Shown: one piece after another, positions 47,312 to 60,178 of the stretch
Position numbering within the stretch: position 1 is the stretch's first letter
Layout of the letters: each line of letters begins with the position of its first letter
Source: Canna indica
Taxonomy: Eukaryota; Streptophyta; Magnoliopsida; Zingiberales; Cannaceae
Assembly (NCBI GenBank): GCA_034359265.1
Contig: CP136890.1
Coordinates: 102,697,501 to 102,761,500, forward strand
Direction: 5' to 3'
DNA length: 64,000 nt
Notes under the pieces: model-generated
Databases searched by the model: none
The model's input: the letters and a program-made list of their open reading frames with translations, nothing else
What the model was told of the DNA's origin: nothing
Made by a program: the position numbers and the translations under genes

Positions 47312-50300
47312 ATGCCCAAGGGTAAGGAAGTGAAGCTGGATCAAGATCCGAGCGTTGCGCCCGGCGGAGGCCTGTGCCAACGTCTCGTCTTGCTCTTGGG
47401 GGCTGCGCTCCTATTGGCTTTCGTCTATCAAATCACCCTCCCCTTCATGACCTGGCACGACTTCTCTGATCAGAAAGGTGAGCTTTTGGCCATCCAACTA
47501 CTAGACAGCTTGCGGAAAGTTGTGGCCGTTCTCTTATTAGTTCTTTATTCCAAGGAAGCGAGTTTTCGTTGTAAAAATTTGCAGTGGCAAAGCAAAATCT
47601 TCGCTTTACTAAATTGGTAGGAGAAGGATAGGGCTTTTTAGCTTGACGAGCAAATTATGTTTTTGAATGAATTTTCAACTGTGCCACTTGTTCCCATAAG
47701 CTTTCTTGGAAATTGATGCATCATTCGTTTTGTTTTTTTTTCTTATTTCTAACATGGATTGATCTTTCCTAAAATTTCTAGTTACTTTGGACTTATCGCT
47801 AGTTAGTTATGCGCTTCTACTTTCTTAGTTTCTTGCCGATATTTTGGTGAATTATTTGCAGTTTTCAAATTTTTTTGTTAGGCAATTTATTCAAATTGAC
47901 AAACTCTTGCTGTTCTCTTTGCATGTTGGTTTCTTGATGTAGTTTCGGTACTCGTCAGTCATATGATTATGGCATTTTTTGTAACCTCAACTCATAAACT
48001 TAAGCAATTCCCTCTTTTGCCGAGGAAAAAAATGAGCATCTGTCTTGGTTGCAAAAGCAAGCTATTACAATTTGTTCTAGGTTGTTCCTTCAGTTGCACA
48101 CAAGTTTCTGTTAATACAAAATGTGGATTCCTTACCTAAACCTTTCTATTGAAAGAACGTGGCAACAAAAAGAATATCCTTTCTAATATTCGAAGCACAG
48201 TAAATAATGTAGCTAGTTAAACTTTCCTACTAATGGGATAAAAGTTATTAATTATGTTCTCGGATATTCCACCAATTCTAAATAAGTTTGTGTGGAAAGG
48301 GAATATGGATTCCTTACCTAAAACCTCTGGATGGAAAGGATGCAGAAACAAAAAGAAAAGTTCAATTTTAAACACTTGAAGCATAGTAAATCTCATATCC
48401 AGTTAAACTTTCCTACTAATGGGATAAAGGTAAGTTAATAATTCTTTAAGGCTATTCCTTCAGTTCTACACATGTTCCTGTGAATATAGAATGTGGATTC
48501 CTTAGCTAAACCTCTCAGATTGAAAGAATGTGGAACCAGAAAACATCAATATCTGAAAAGCATAGTAAACCCTGTAACAAGTTAATTTTTTCCTACTGAT
48601 GACTTAATGAGATAAGAGTTTGTCTGAGTAATTATTCTCTGAAAAGAAAGTTATTTCTAACTTGGAGAAAACACGATTTAGTATCATGACATTTGTGAAA
48701 GATTTGGAGAATGAAGGATCCAAATAGGTAAAAACCAACAAACTCATTCTCACTACTCTTTTTTTTCATATTTACTTAGAGTTTCTTAAAATAATTGCTT
48801 TGAAAGAGGATAATTACATATTTCTTCAGCAGATTGTTCCATAAACTAAGCCTGCTCTTTTAAAGCATCTCTTTGGTTTGAACTTTCTATTCAAGAGAAG
48901 AAGTATTACTGGCATAGGAAATCACTAGAAAATTAGTTAGATTTGAGCTGTTTCTGAGCTAGTGGGTTTTTTCACAATGAAATATCTTCTCTATTTTTTC
49001 AGGGAATATTGTTAAAAATGCTAGTGGTAGTATAGTGTTTCTTCTGCTCCAATTATTTACAATTTGGAACTAACTTGTTCTATTTACTTTAGAAAAAGTG
49101 CCACAACATAAATCTAAAGCAAGAGACAGCATTCTCTAATCTCTATGGAGGTTGAATGCAATTCAGTAGCTCACAACTTCAAGCATTACTTGATTATCTT
49201 TTCCCCTTTCTTTGTTTTATTTGTTTTTACTTTTCATAGTTATTTACTTGGTATCAACCTAGAACTAACTCAATCCAATTATCCAAATGAATGGTGATGC
49301 AGAAGAATGCGATCTTTTTTATGGGAAATGGGTTAAGGATACTTCAGGACCATTTTACACTAATTCAAGCTGCAAGTTCATATCTACTCCTCAAGATTGT
49401 TTGACAAATGGTCGCCCCAATACTGACTACCTCTACTGGAGATGGAAACCATATGGTTGTGAATTATCTCCACTGGATGCAAGGAAGTTCTTGAATTATA
49501 TGCGAAACAAATCTTTGGTATTCATTGGAGATTCAATTTTGCGCAACCAGATGGAGTCATTGCTTTGCCTTCTTTCGGAGGTGCTTCGTATGCATATTAT
49601 TGATTTAAGCATTATCTGATAAATTACATACCAGCTTTGTGGGCAAATTTTCCTTGTGTATCTCATGGTCTTAATTCATCTCATGTAATAGTGCATATCA
49701 CTAACTTCTTCTAATTGTAGGATATGATAAACATGCAATATTTCAAATGCCGAATTTAGTTCTCAATTAAAATTGTCTATGCATAGATTCATTTATTGTG
49801 TTTAAAATAATATCTTAGTCGGCTTGAAATTAATCTTCACTTTTTAACTTTCGAGCTCTACTTTCCATCTAAGAATTGTCGTGCAGGATGTTTTTTCTTG
49901 CTTTACATAGACTCTCTAATCTTTTTGGAAACTCTGTCTATTTGTCATCAGGTTGAAGAAGCAGTTCTTGTCTATCATGATAAATCATTTCAGAGTAAAA
50001 CATGGCACTTGCCTTCATACAACATCACGCTGGGACTTATCTGGGCTCCTTTTCTGATCAAATCTACGGAAGCCATATCCAAGGTTGACTTACAGCTTTA
50101 TCTCGATGCTCTCGACGATACTTGGACAAGTCAATATAAAAAGTATGACTACATACTTCTATCTGGTGGGCAGTGGTTCCTAAAGGAAACCATATTCTGG
50201 GAGAATAACACAATTGTTGGTTGTCACTACTGCCAAGGGAAGAACCTAAAAGAACTTGGAATGGATTACTCTTACCGGAAAGCACTTCAGTTGGTTTTCC

Positions 50301-50710
50301 AGTTCATGAGCACATCAGACCACAAGCCTGTTGTAGTTTTGAGGACCTGGACTCCAAGTCACTTTGAGCATGGGGAATGGTACAATGGGGGGATTTGCCA
50401 TAGAACAATGCCTTTCAAAGAAGGTCAATACAATGCTGATCCCGTGGATGCAATAATGAGAGATCTGGAGTTGGAGGAGTTTCAAGAAGGGTTAAAGAAT
50501 GGCCTGCGTCTGAGACTCCTTGATGAGTACCATCTTTCGATGCTCAGACCCGATGGGCATCCAGGACCCTTCCGAACATTCCACCCTGATCTTAGCAAAA
50601 AGCCACAAGAGGACTGCCTGCATTGGTGCTTGCCTGGGCCAATTGATACCTGGAACGACTTACTCATGGAACTTCTAGTGGAGGAAGAAGCATTGAGGGC
50701 TGCTTTCTGA
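47312..50710 (+). CDS. trichome birefringence-like (TBL) polysaccharide O-acetyltransferase (3 exons, 400 aa)
   Basis: TBL/DUF231 family: Golgi type II membrane proteins that O-acetylate cell-wall polysaccharides. Exons: 47312-47477, 49303-49580, 49952-50710 (GT/AG, 1203 nt). Seen: a short cytosolic N terminus, a single membrane anchor at residues 21-45 (LCQRLVLLLGAALLLAFVYQ), then the TBL domain from ECDLFYGKWV with conserved Cys and YWRWKPYGC. The catalytic GDS motif is at 131-133 (FIGDSILRNQ) and the DxxH motif at D369-H372 (DCLHWCLPGP). All expected catalytic residues are present. The first ATG in frame is 47312; the frame is open further upstream but has no ATG. The substrate (xyloglucan, xylan, mannan or pectin) cannot be assigned; the sequence reminds me of the AXY4/TBL25-27 group, with low certainty. 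Confidence 0.92.
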
Positions 50711-51126
50711 ATGTATGTATGAATGAATTCAGTGTTGTACTAGTCAGCTAAATGAGGGGAGAGTTCATAATCTCATTATCGTTGCCTTACTGGTATTTTA
50801 AATAGTGTATTGCCTTCTACATTCCTATTTCTTAGGATCATCTTTCATTTTTCTTGTATCAGATAAATAATCATTGCTGTGTCTTCTCAATGGTGGCTTT
50901 AATGAACTATTCTTCTTCTTCATCTTCTGTGTTAATATGAGAGAGGTTTGATGCTCAAGGTACTTCTGATGAAGATAATTATTAAACAGCAATGAGTTCA
51001 TCATCTTCTGTGTCTTCTCAATGCCATTGATGCACAACACAAAACAGCAATGAACTATACATCAAATATGCTTCTAGCATTATTTCAAAAGATAATTATT
51101 TACATATATACTGTGGCTCATCAGGA
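50711..51126. other. TBL 3' flank
   Basis: 3' UTR and spacer up to the copia insertion. TCTTCTGTGTCTTCTCAATG-like words occur twice (about 50880 and 51003). No gene. Confidence 0.55.
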
Positions 51127-51131
51127 GTGCA

Positions 51132-51581
51132 GGTTGGACGTGGCATTATAAATGCATGATCCATATCATCATCTGATGTGGACCACATAGGTTCACGTGT
51201 CTATCCTTTTGTGGTCCACATATTTTATATTTTACTATTTTACCCATGTCTATCTCAAACCCGGTTCAAGTTTATCTTTCCACCTTTGATGGCAAGGTGC
51301 ATATATAAATAGGTCGGGATACTCATAGGTCCCTATACTTATTCCTATCTTTCTACACCATCTATTAAGGATTCTAAAAAGAGTACTGTCAGACCTATTG
51401 AGTAAGGTGCACATGAGCAAAAAGGGAATCAGACCAGCGCATCAACACGATATCAATGGCAGGTTGTTAGTCTCAATCATACGATTCAGCAATTTAATAT
51501 GTTTATAGATTTATGCATGTTCTATTTATGATTTCATTATGTCATCGGTTAGATCATGCTGTGTTTCTATAAAATCTAACA
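51132..51581 (+). repeat. 5' LTR
   Basis: Starts GGTTGGACGTGG (TG expected) and ends AAATCTAACA. It contains a TATATAAATA box at 51302-51311. Confidence 0.93.
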
Positions 51582-51583
51582 TA

Positions 51584-51595
51584 TGGTATCAGAGC
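51584..51595 (+). promoter_or_regulatory. primer-binding site (tRNA-iMet)
   Basis: TGGTATCAGAGC lies two bases after the 5' LTR, the standard copia PBS complementary to the initiator tRNA-Met 3' end. Confidence 0.93.
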
Positions 51596-53814
51596 ATATT
51601 TTTCTTCGCCTTGTGTGTTGTTGTCTCCGGATTTAGTTTCCGTTTTTCTCCTTTTTCCTCTCGTGTTCATGCTTTTGTTGTCGTCGACGCCAATAATGAT
51701 GCATGTTGCAGTCTTTCCCCTCATCAGAGGAAGAGAGTCATGTTGCTATGCTATTGCTCTCCCGCTCTCCCGTCAAGTGCATGGCTTCAACCATGGGGAA
51801 GAGAATGGAAATGCTACTGCATAGTATCCGGCATCATCGTTCGGTACAATCGATCGGCCCCTCCCTCGTCAAGGAACGCTGCATAAGCATCCCTTGCACC
51901 AAGCTGGTCTCACCAAGAAGTGGACAACGACAAGATTTCGGTAAACTTGCCGCTGTGATGGTCAGCTAGGTTCATGCGGACGACTCCTGGAGGTCGATGG
52001 CATGCAAGGATAGCAGGCTGCGGCGGGAGTTCTGGGTGGACGACGGCGGCGTTGATCTCTCTACGGGAGAATATCTGTCGTCTCCGGATGGCAGGCATTA
52101 CTGAAATCACCGGCAGTGGTCGGCGGTTCAGGTGGTTGTATGCGGCAATCACAACTTCCTTATTGCCTTGTGCCGCTCTCCTCTTCGTCGCCGGCGTCTC
52201 ATGATGGCAGGCGGCTGAAGAGGGTCCGTCGACGTTTCCGGATGGGCGACGACGCTTGGGAGATGGCTAATGTCGACTGCATGCATGGGGCGGCAGCTGC
52301 AACATGAAGAAAACTAGGGTTTTTCTTCATTCTTGTATGCTGTTACGTGAGGGAAGAAGAAGAGTTTAATGGGTCTAAGTCTATTGGGTTTGGATCCAAC
52401 GTAATGGATTCTTGACCCATTAAGACACTCATTCATTTAATAATAAAGGTTAATGGGGATCCGTTTTTCTTTTATACCCGTTTCTTATTGTTTTAAAGTT
52501 AAATGGATTTGCATCTTTAAACCCAGATCCATGTCCCTCTTTCACCCGATCCGCATTTTAAGTGATTTCGGTTCAATTGGGTTCATTTCAAAATTTCGGT
52601 TCAATTGGAAATGGTTCAACTCAAATTTAATGTAGAGTTGGTCCGGTTCAAATCAATTGAACCCGGTCCAATTCCTTTATTTTGGGTTGATTTCAATTTA
52701 TGGTTTGATTTATTTCGATTCATATCTGGTTTAAATAAATCTTCTTGTTCGGTTCAAATAAATTGAAATCAGGTCCAATTTGATTTAATTTTAGTTCATT
52801 TGAAATTTCTCATTGGTTTAAAGTTAGTTCAATGTTGGTTGGGTCAACTTAGGTCTAATTTGGGTTTTAAATTTAATTTTTTTTGAAATTGCATAAACTA
52901 ACCCAATCTAAAATTTCATGAACTAGAAGTATTAATATTTCTATGATTGAAACCAATTAGCAGTAAATTATTTTATATATTGTGTTAAATCATGTTATAT
53001 GAATATAATTATTTACTGCTTCAATTGTTGCATTGATAAATTATGATCTTGCATCTATTTGTCATATAATGCTTGTTACATTAATTAACTATGTTATGTT
53101 GTAATGAATTGTAATGCATATTATAAATAATGTTATGTTATTATTTATGCAACATTATAATGTCATGTGACTCATAAAATTTGACTAATTAAGGAGTAGC
53201 CATAGCATCCTTAGTTATGTTAAATTATATGTTAGGTAATTGACCACATAATTTAACTAACTCAGGAGTAGCCACAGCATCTTTAGTTATGTTAAATTAT
53301 ATATTTGGTAATTTTTAGGTCATATATAAATATATATGACATCAAATTGTAATTAACTATTTGGAGTATGATAAATCTCATTCCACGGAAATTTTGTTAT
53401 ACTTATATAGTTAATTAGTGTGAAATAATAGATTATTTTTCCTAATTAGTCCACAGGTATTAAGAAAATATATATAATTTGTTAGTTTCACATAAAGTCT
53501 AACATGAGTCCTAAAATAAAAGCTTAGCTCACAGGCAGTTTTTATTGTATTGACCTATGTTATTTTTATTTCTTTCTTATTTATATTGGTAAAACTAGAA
53601 TCTTATGTGCCTCTATTTAGATTATGAGCATTAATATATGGTTTAAATATGCAACAATTTAAATTTTTTAACTACTCTGACTTTAAGACTGTTTTCCCGA
53701 ACTAACTAGGGATAATTATAGAATCTAAAAGGAAAGAATTCTCTTTCATTTAGGGTGCATAAACATATATTACACTATAAGGAAAGATGAACCACCTGCT
53801 AGCATTACAGTTGA
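51596..53814. other. copia untranslated leader
   Basis: About 2.2 kb between PBS and gag. The first part (51660-52310) is GC-rich with CGGCGG-type words; the rest has repeated GGTTCAATT-type words. A near-duplicate block (AGGAGTAGCCATAGCATC…TTAGTTATGTTAAATTATAT at about 53191, again at 53263) resembles leaders of other plant copia elements. No credible ORF. Confidence 0.6.
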
Positions 53815-56800
53815 GGTCGTGTCTTATGAACAGTGGGAGCAATCCCATCGCCTTAGCGATGTTCATAAAAACCATACTTTTCTACTAGTTTTTGTGGTTC
53901 TATTTAGGTAATAATGTAAGGAATCTACTGAAGACTATAAATAAATAGTTTGAATATTCAAATAAGGTCCTTATCAACACCTTAATGACTAGACTGTCAT
54001 CATTAAGGCTCACTAGAGTTAGAGGTGTGCATGAGCACATCTACATATAACGACACTACTTAAAAAACTAGAGGTTGATATGTTTGAGTTTTTCCAAATT
54101 CATTTTATTTTGAACTTCTTACTAGCATACAGAGCCTTTAAAATATCTTAAAACACACATAAAGAAAAATGGTGAGTTAATGAACTTCTGACCATCTGTG
54201 TACAAGAAGATAAAAGATTGCTAGCTGAAATGGAAGGAAATGCACATTCAATCTCTTGGTTTGATTATGAATCTAATATGGTTAATATTTATTATAACAC
54301 TTGGTGGATTGATCCAGATTCTACAGTCCATATTTTCAATACCTTAAAAGACTTTCAAAACCACATGAAGCTAGTAGGAAGTGAGCATTGCATCTATACA
54401 GGAATCAGAGTGCGCTCACACGCGAAAGTCGTTAGAACATGCATGCTTATTTTAAATTCTGGTTTTATTTTGCATTAAAAAAAACTTATTGAGTTGCAAG
54501 ATAATTCCACTAATAATGCATTGCATGTTCAATAAAGTGCGGGTATTAAAGGATGTGTTATAGATGAAATCTCTTTTAGGTTATAGCACCAAAGGTTAAG
54601 ACTTACATCCATTAAGAGAATAAAAGAGTTGGTAAATGAAGGAGTACTTAGTGCTTTGGATTTTACTGACTCTGAGACGTGTATAGACTGCATAAAGAGA
54701 AAGTAGATTAACATGTCAAACAAATGTGCTAATAGGAGCTCAAACATATTAGATATTAACATATAGATATTTGTAATTGAGACATAGACTCATATGGTTA
54801 GAAGTATTTCGTCTCCTTCATAGATGATCACTCACGCTACATGTAAATCTATTTGCTTCATAGGAGGAACGAAACACTCGATGCCTTTAAGGTTTTCAAG
54901 GCAGAAGTGCGAGAAGCAAATAAAGTTCGTGAGATCAGATAAGGGAGGTGAGTATTATGGACGATAAACTGAGGATGAATAAGCACCTTGGTCCATTTGT
55001 AAAATCCTTTCAAGAGCATGGGATAATTGCCCAATACACCATGCCTGGATCTCTATATCAAAATGGTGTTGCAGAAAGAAGAGACCAAACATTATAGACA
55101 TGGTGCGGAGCATGCTTAGCAGCTCCAAGCTTCCTAGATCTTTGTGGTCTGAAGCTCTTAAGACTGTTGTGTATATATTAAACCGAGTTTCAACCCAGAC
55201 TGTTCCTAAAATGTTATTCTTGTTATGGAAAGGTTGGAAACCGAGTTTGCAACATATGCGTTTATGAGGTTGTCCATCTGAAATAAGAGTTTACATCTGC
55301 AAGAGAAGAAGCTAGACCCAAGGACTATTTGTAGGTATTTCGCTGGATATACCAAAAAGTCTAGAGGGATATAAATTCTATTGTCCATCTCATACCACTA
55401 GGTTTGTGGAGTCAAGAAACGATTTTTTTTTAAAATAACTTGATTAGTGGGAGCGATTAATTTCAGAATTTAATTTCTGAGAAAGATTATTTGGAGGAGT
55501 CCACTCCTAACTCAAGTGAAAGATTGGTTGTTATTCTCAGTGCACATCTTCTAGGTGTTCAACAATCGATCATTGAGAATCCGCAAATAGTTGATAATGA
55601 TCAAGTAGATCCTGGTACTAAAATATTACCAGACAATGTTGAGTAACTAGTTATGGAACAGACTCTTGATCAAGAGCTTGATGACATAACATTAAGGAAA
55701 TATACTAGGATAAGGAAGTTAGCTATTCCTAGTGACTATGTAGTAAATTTACAAGAGTCTAACTACAATCTTGAACCCAAAATAATCTAAAGACATTTTT
55801 CACAAACCATGAGTTGCGATCAATCTGAGTTATGGCATAATGCTACAAAGAAAGAGATGAGTTCAATGACTTCAAATAGGGTCTAGAATCTTGTCGAGTT
55901 ACCTTAAGATTTAAAGGCCACTAGTTGTAGATGGGTCTTTTAAATCAAAAAGGTTTCCCTAGACAACATCAAAAGATATAAGGCTAGACTTGTGGTCAAA
56001 GGATTCACTTAGATAGAGAGAATTGACTACACAAAGATCTTTTTCTCCTGTATCTAAGAAAGATTCTTTTCGTGTCATCATAGCATTTGACTTGGAATTG
56101 CGTCAAATGGACGTGAAAATGACATTCCTCGATGGATGCATAGAGGAGAAAGGTTTATATGAAATAATCTAAAGGATTCTCCTCTAATAACAGTGAGCAC
56201 TTGGTTTGCAAGTTCAAAAAGTCCATATATGGATTGAAACAAGTCTCCCGTCAGTGGTACTTAAAGTTTCATGAGGTGATCTCTTCATTCGGTTTTGTCG
56301 AGAAACATCATGGATCAGTGTATATATCACTTGATCAGTGGGAGTAAGTTTTGTTTTCTTATCCCATACGTGGACAATATTTTACTTGCAACCAATGATA
56401 AAGGAGTTGCTATATGAGGTGAAACAATTTCATCTCTACGAATTTTGATATGAGTGAGACGTCTTATGTCATTGACATTAAAATCCATAGGGACAGACCT
56501 TGAGGCATTTTAGGTCTATCTTAGAAGATCTATATCAATAAAGTCTAAAAAAGATTCCGGATAAAAGATTGTTAACCGTATGTAGCACCTATTGTGAAAG
56601 ATGACAAGTTTAATCTTAACTAGTGTCCCAAAAATATTTTGAAAAGAGAACAGATGCAGAACATTTCACATGCTTTGGCTGTCAATAGTCTTATGCATGC
56701 TCATGCTTGTATAAGGTCCGACATAGCATTTGCTATTGAAATGCTAAGCAAATTTTAGAGTAATTCAAAAATAGACCATTGGAATATTATAAAGGAAGTG

Positions 56801-57178
56801 ATGAAGTACCTTAAAGGTACTAACGATATCATGCTCATGTATAGACGAACTGATAACTTGACCTAGTTCGTACCTTGTTTTGAGGCTACCTCACATGCTG
56901 TGTAGTTAAGGAGCTTCATTTCGGGTCTTGGAATCGTGGATTCCATTACTAGGCCCATGATGGTATACTATGATAATTCAACTGCGATTCATTTGGCTAA
57001 AAGTAGAAGTCGAATCAAGCACATCGACATAAAGTATTTAGCTATGAGTGAACGTATTAAAGAAAATTAAGTGGTCATTGAACACGTTCATGCTGAATTG
57101 ATGATCGTCGATCTTTTGACAAATGGCATGCCACCAAAATATTTCAAAGATCATATAGATCGAATGGACTTGGTCCCA
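53815..57178 (+). pseudogene. degenerate copia gag-pol
   Basis: Broken by many stops and frameshifts. Recognisable pieces in order: gag (VSYEQWEQS, LINTLMTRLSSL, EMEGNAH; 53815-54240); protease region (WWIDPDSTVHIF at about 54303, where the usual DSG active site reads DPD); integrase core ([24 protein letters not shown]; about 54815-55420); RT (SCRWVF, RYKARLVVKGFT, CKFKKSIYGLKQ, YVDNILLATND; about 55800-56450, with YVDN in place of YVDD); RNase H (YYDNSTAIHLAKS, KHIDIKYL; about 56850-57178). Non-functional. Confidence 0.9.
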
Positions 57179-57461
57179 TCATGTAATTATTGTAAAGATA
57201 TTTTTGTCTTTAATAAAGCTCATATTTAATTTGTTATTTCTCATTTTATGGTGTACACATATAGTTCGAGAATAACAATTTTGTTGGACCTAGAATAAAC
57301 ATAGGATTTATTCATAAAGTTATTTTGGATTGAAATACATCGTGATACATAAAATATAATACTCGTTCAAAGAGGACTTGTTGCTATGATTCGTGTGTTT
57401 TATCCCATCTAAAGCAGATATGGGATTTTTGGTGTTTTAATATATGGACCAAGTGTGAGAA

Positions 57462-57911
57462 TGTTGGACGTGGCATTATAAATGCATGGTCCACATCATC
57501 ATCTGATGTGGACCATATATGTTCACGTGTCTATCCTTATGTGGTTCACATATTTTATATTTTATCATTTTACTCATGTCTATTTCAAATCTGGTTCAAG
57601 TCTTTCTTTCCACCTTTGATGGCAAGGTGCGTATATAAATAGGTCAGGATACTCATAGGTCCTCATACTCATTCCTATCTTTCTACACCATCTATTGAGG
57701 ATTCTAAAGAGAGTACTGGAAGACCTATTGAGTAAGGTGCACATGAGCAAAAAGGGAATCGGAGCAGCGCATCAACACGGTATCAATGGCAGGAGGTTAG
57801 TCTCGATCATACGCTTCCGCAATTTAATATATTTATAGATTTATGCATGTTCTATTTATGATTTCATTATGTCATCGATTAGATCATGTCGTGTTTCTAT
57901 AAAATCTAACA
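57462..57911 (+). repeat. 3' LTR
   Basis: Starts TGTTGGACGTGG after a purine-rich AAGTGTGAGAA, ends AAATCTAACA, followed by target duplication GTGCA. Confidence 0.95.
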
Positions 57912-57916
57912 GTGCA

Positions 57917-58224
57917 TCTATTATAAGTACAACCACATTGACATGCATCCAAAAATCCCTAGTTTGTATCATTCATCTTTCCCTCAACACCAAGAAAGCA
58001 TAATTTACAGTGATTTTATTCTTCCTGTCTCAGTTACAATTCAATCATCTAGCTAAATGCTGCAAGAATATGCTCCAATAATTATTCTTTCTTTTAAGCG
58101 AATTATAAGCTTTAACAATTGTTTACAACAGTGTCTTTTATCTATAATAGATCATCAATTGGTAGGTGCAGTGCAGTGTGTGCTTTTGATTAACACAGAA
58201 GATGATGATGAATAGTTACGTAGA
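57917..58224. other. spacer after copia insertion
   Basis: Continuation of the pre-insertion intergenic DNA. No gene. Confidence 0.5.
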
Positions 58225-60140
58225 TAATCTTCAAAACCCATTGGTAGAGCGACCTCCGCCCCTGTGCAAGTTAAATAACCCAGCCTCCATAAGTCAGAAC
58301 ATATACGAAAGGAAGCGAGTGGAATACAAGTAAGGTTTTGAGGTAATTGAAAAAAGTGAGAAAAGAAAGTAGTAGCGAGTTACCATCCCATAGGACCTAA
58401 CCCTCGGTTTGGAAATGCTATTTAGATCAAATAGTTGATTTAGATTGACTTGGAAGGTCTCATATTCAAGTAAGGGATGAAAGAGTATCCTGCGCATAGG
58501 GCTGATGTCTTTTGAGAATCGAGTGACCCATCCCAATCCGACTATCATTTGTCACGTAGAAGCTTAAAGCAATCCATCTCTTCTAGAAAGTTCCAGTCCA
58601 GTCCAATTTTCTAGTTGTATAGAAATCCAAGAAAAAAAATAGATAAGCTATATAGTCTGTTACCCCAAAAATTCCTTTTGTCAGTCAGATAGAAAAGGTG
58701 AGTAAGAACTTTTCAGACCCCATTGCCTTTCTTTTCAAGCTAAATCAACCAGTTTACAGCCCGAGTTAAAGAAGCCTATTCCAATACCTCGAAAGTATAG
58801 TCAGTACACCCAACTATTCTGGCCTAGTCTCTGTCCCAGTTTGAGTGAGAGTTCTTGACTAGAGGAAATAAGCTAGCCCATCAATGATCCTTTCTCTTCT
58901 AGCCAGTCGTAGAAAGTCGTTTGGTTAGGCCCAACCATGGAAAGGAAAGTGATAAAAAAGTGAGAGAAAAAGTGATGCAAGAAGGTCTTTTGACTATTGA
59001 AAGGACGTTGAAATTTGTTCTGACTTTAGCGTAGACTTTGAGAGCTACATGAAATTACGCGAGAGAGAAAACGAGCTCGCATAAAAAAAAGGGTGGGTTG
59101 TACTTTTTTACTTTGATGTATACTATATCCTACTTGTTGGCTTTGGCGGGTCAAATGACGAGACCTACGAAAAAGGATTGAATTGACCAGGACTATCTTG
59201 AGAGGTATTCTCAATCACTCCGATTATCATACGAAGATGGTGAAATGCTTTACCGCTCCGTGGGTACGATACGTGGCCTTAAGTGGGTCGTAATTGGAAT
59301 TAGTCGTAGGTAGCCCCTCAATTTCTTCATCGACCCTGGTTTTTGAAATCCCATTTGAATTCGAAAAAGGTACTCCCATTATGGTCCATTCCATTGGAAC
59401 TTTCTTTCTCGACTGAATATGACACTTCTTTTAGCTTTAACACCTCAAAAAGGAACTAGACCTAATTATGTGCCCTTACTGCTTTGGAATACAAGCAAAG
59501 AATACAAAATATCATGTGGTAGACGTTCTATTATCAACGGATCATGCCCAATCAGTAAAATAAAGCCTAATATTGATAGAAACGAGAAAATAGTATTAAA
59601 AAAGGTCCATGGAGCTCACTTTCAATACTTCCTGATAATTGCGTTGCACTTAGATGTGAGAGGATTGCTCAAAAACTGACTAAGTCTACTCACTTAAAAA
59701 TAATCTAAGGTCTGGTCAAAGTCAAGTAATTCAGAATCTCACCAATGCACTTATACCGTTCAGGAACCTGCAGACTATTCATTTCCGCTAACATGAATAC
59801 TCCCTTATATTGACTAAAGGCTACCGATCACTTGTCCGTGTCCCCGTCCAAGAGTAAATCAACACTTCTTCTTTTTTGCGAAATTTTTCGGAGAAAGAGC
59901 AAAGGAGTTAACGAAAGCTTAAGACAAAAGCTTACTCAAAACGAGAGGCTATGATAATAGCTTCTACTTGTAAGCAAATGACGTTGGTTTATCGAAGATA
60001 TCAAAAGAAAATGGAAGCTAAATCCCTAGCTTTTATACGAACTAAGAAAAATAGAAAAGAGAAAGAAAAGTCTCTCTATAATGTATTCTACCTATTTCGT
60101 AATCTGAAGATAGTGGCTCAAGTTACTTTTGATGAAAAAT
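58225..60140. other. possible organellar (mitochondrial-like) insertion, NUMT candidate
   Basis: About 1.9 kb with markedly different texture from its AT-rich surroundings: higher GC, few T/A runs, and purine-rich words such as GAAAGGAAAGTGATAAAAAAG and AGAGAGAAAACGAGCTCGC, as in plant mitochondrial intergenic DNA. Open frames at 59419-59679 and 59951-60142 are Lys-rich and match nothing I can name. No organelle gene is identified, so the call rests on composition and style. Edges are approximate. Confidence 0.4.
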
Positions 60141-60178
60141 AAAATGGGTGCATTTAGTATTGATTATTGTCCTATTTA

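Larger units (their letters stand above)
51132..57911 (+). mobile_element. complete but defective Ty1/copia LTR retrotransposon
   Basis: Two 450-bp LTRs (51132-51581 and 57462-57911) with target duplication GTGCA (51127-51131 and 57912-57916). A primer-binding site for initiator tRNA-Met follows the 5' LTR. The domain order gag, protease, integrase, RT, RNase H identifies Ty1/copia. The LTRs differ at about 35-40 of 450 positions by eye, so the insertion is old. The 5' LTR's first base is mutated (GG instead of TG). Total length is 6.78 kb. Confidence 0.95.

Noticed and set aside
51539..51969. Open frames after the 5' LTR
   Set aside because: They overlap the LTR, PBS and leader and match no gag or host protein I know.
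59419..60142. Two Lys-rich ORFs as organellar genes
   Set aside because: I could not match them to any mitochondrial or plastid protein, so they are left within the NUMT candidate without a call.
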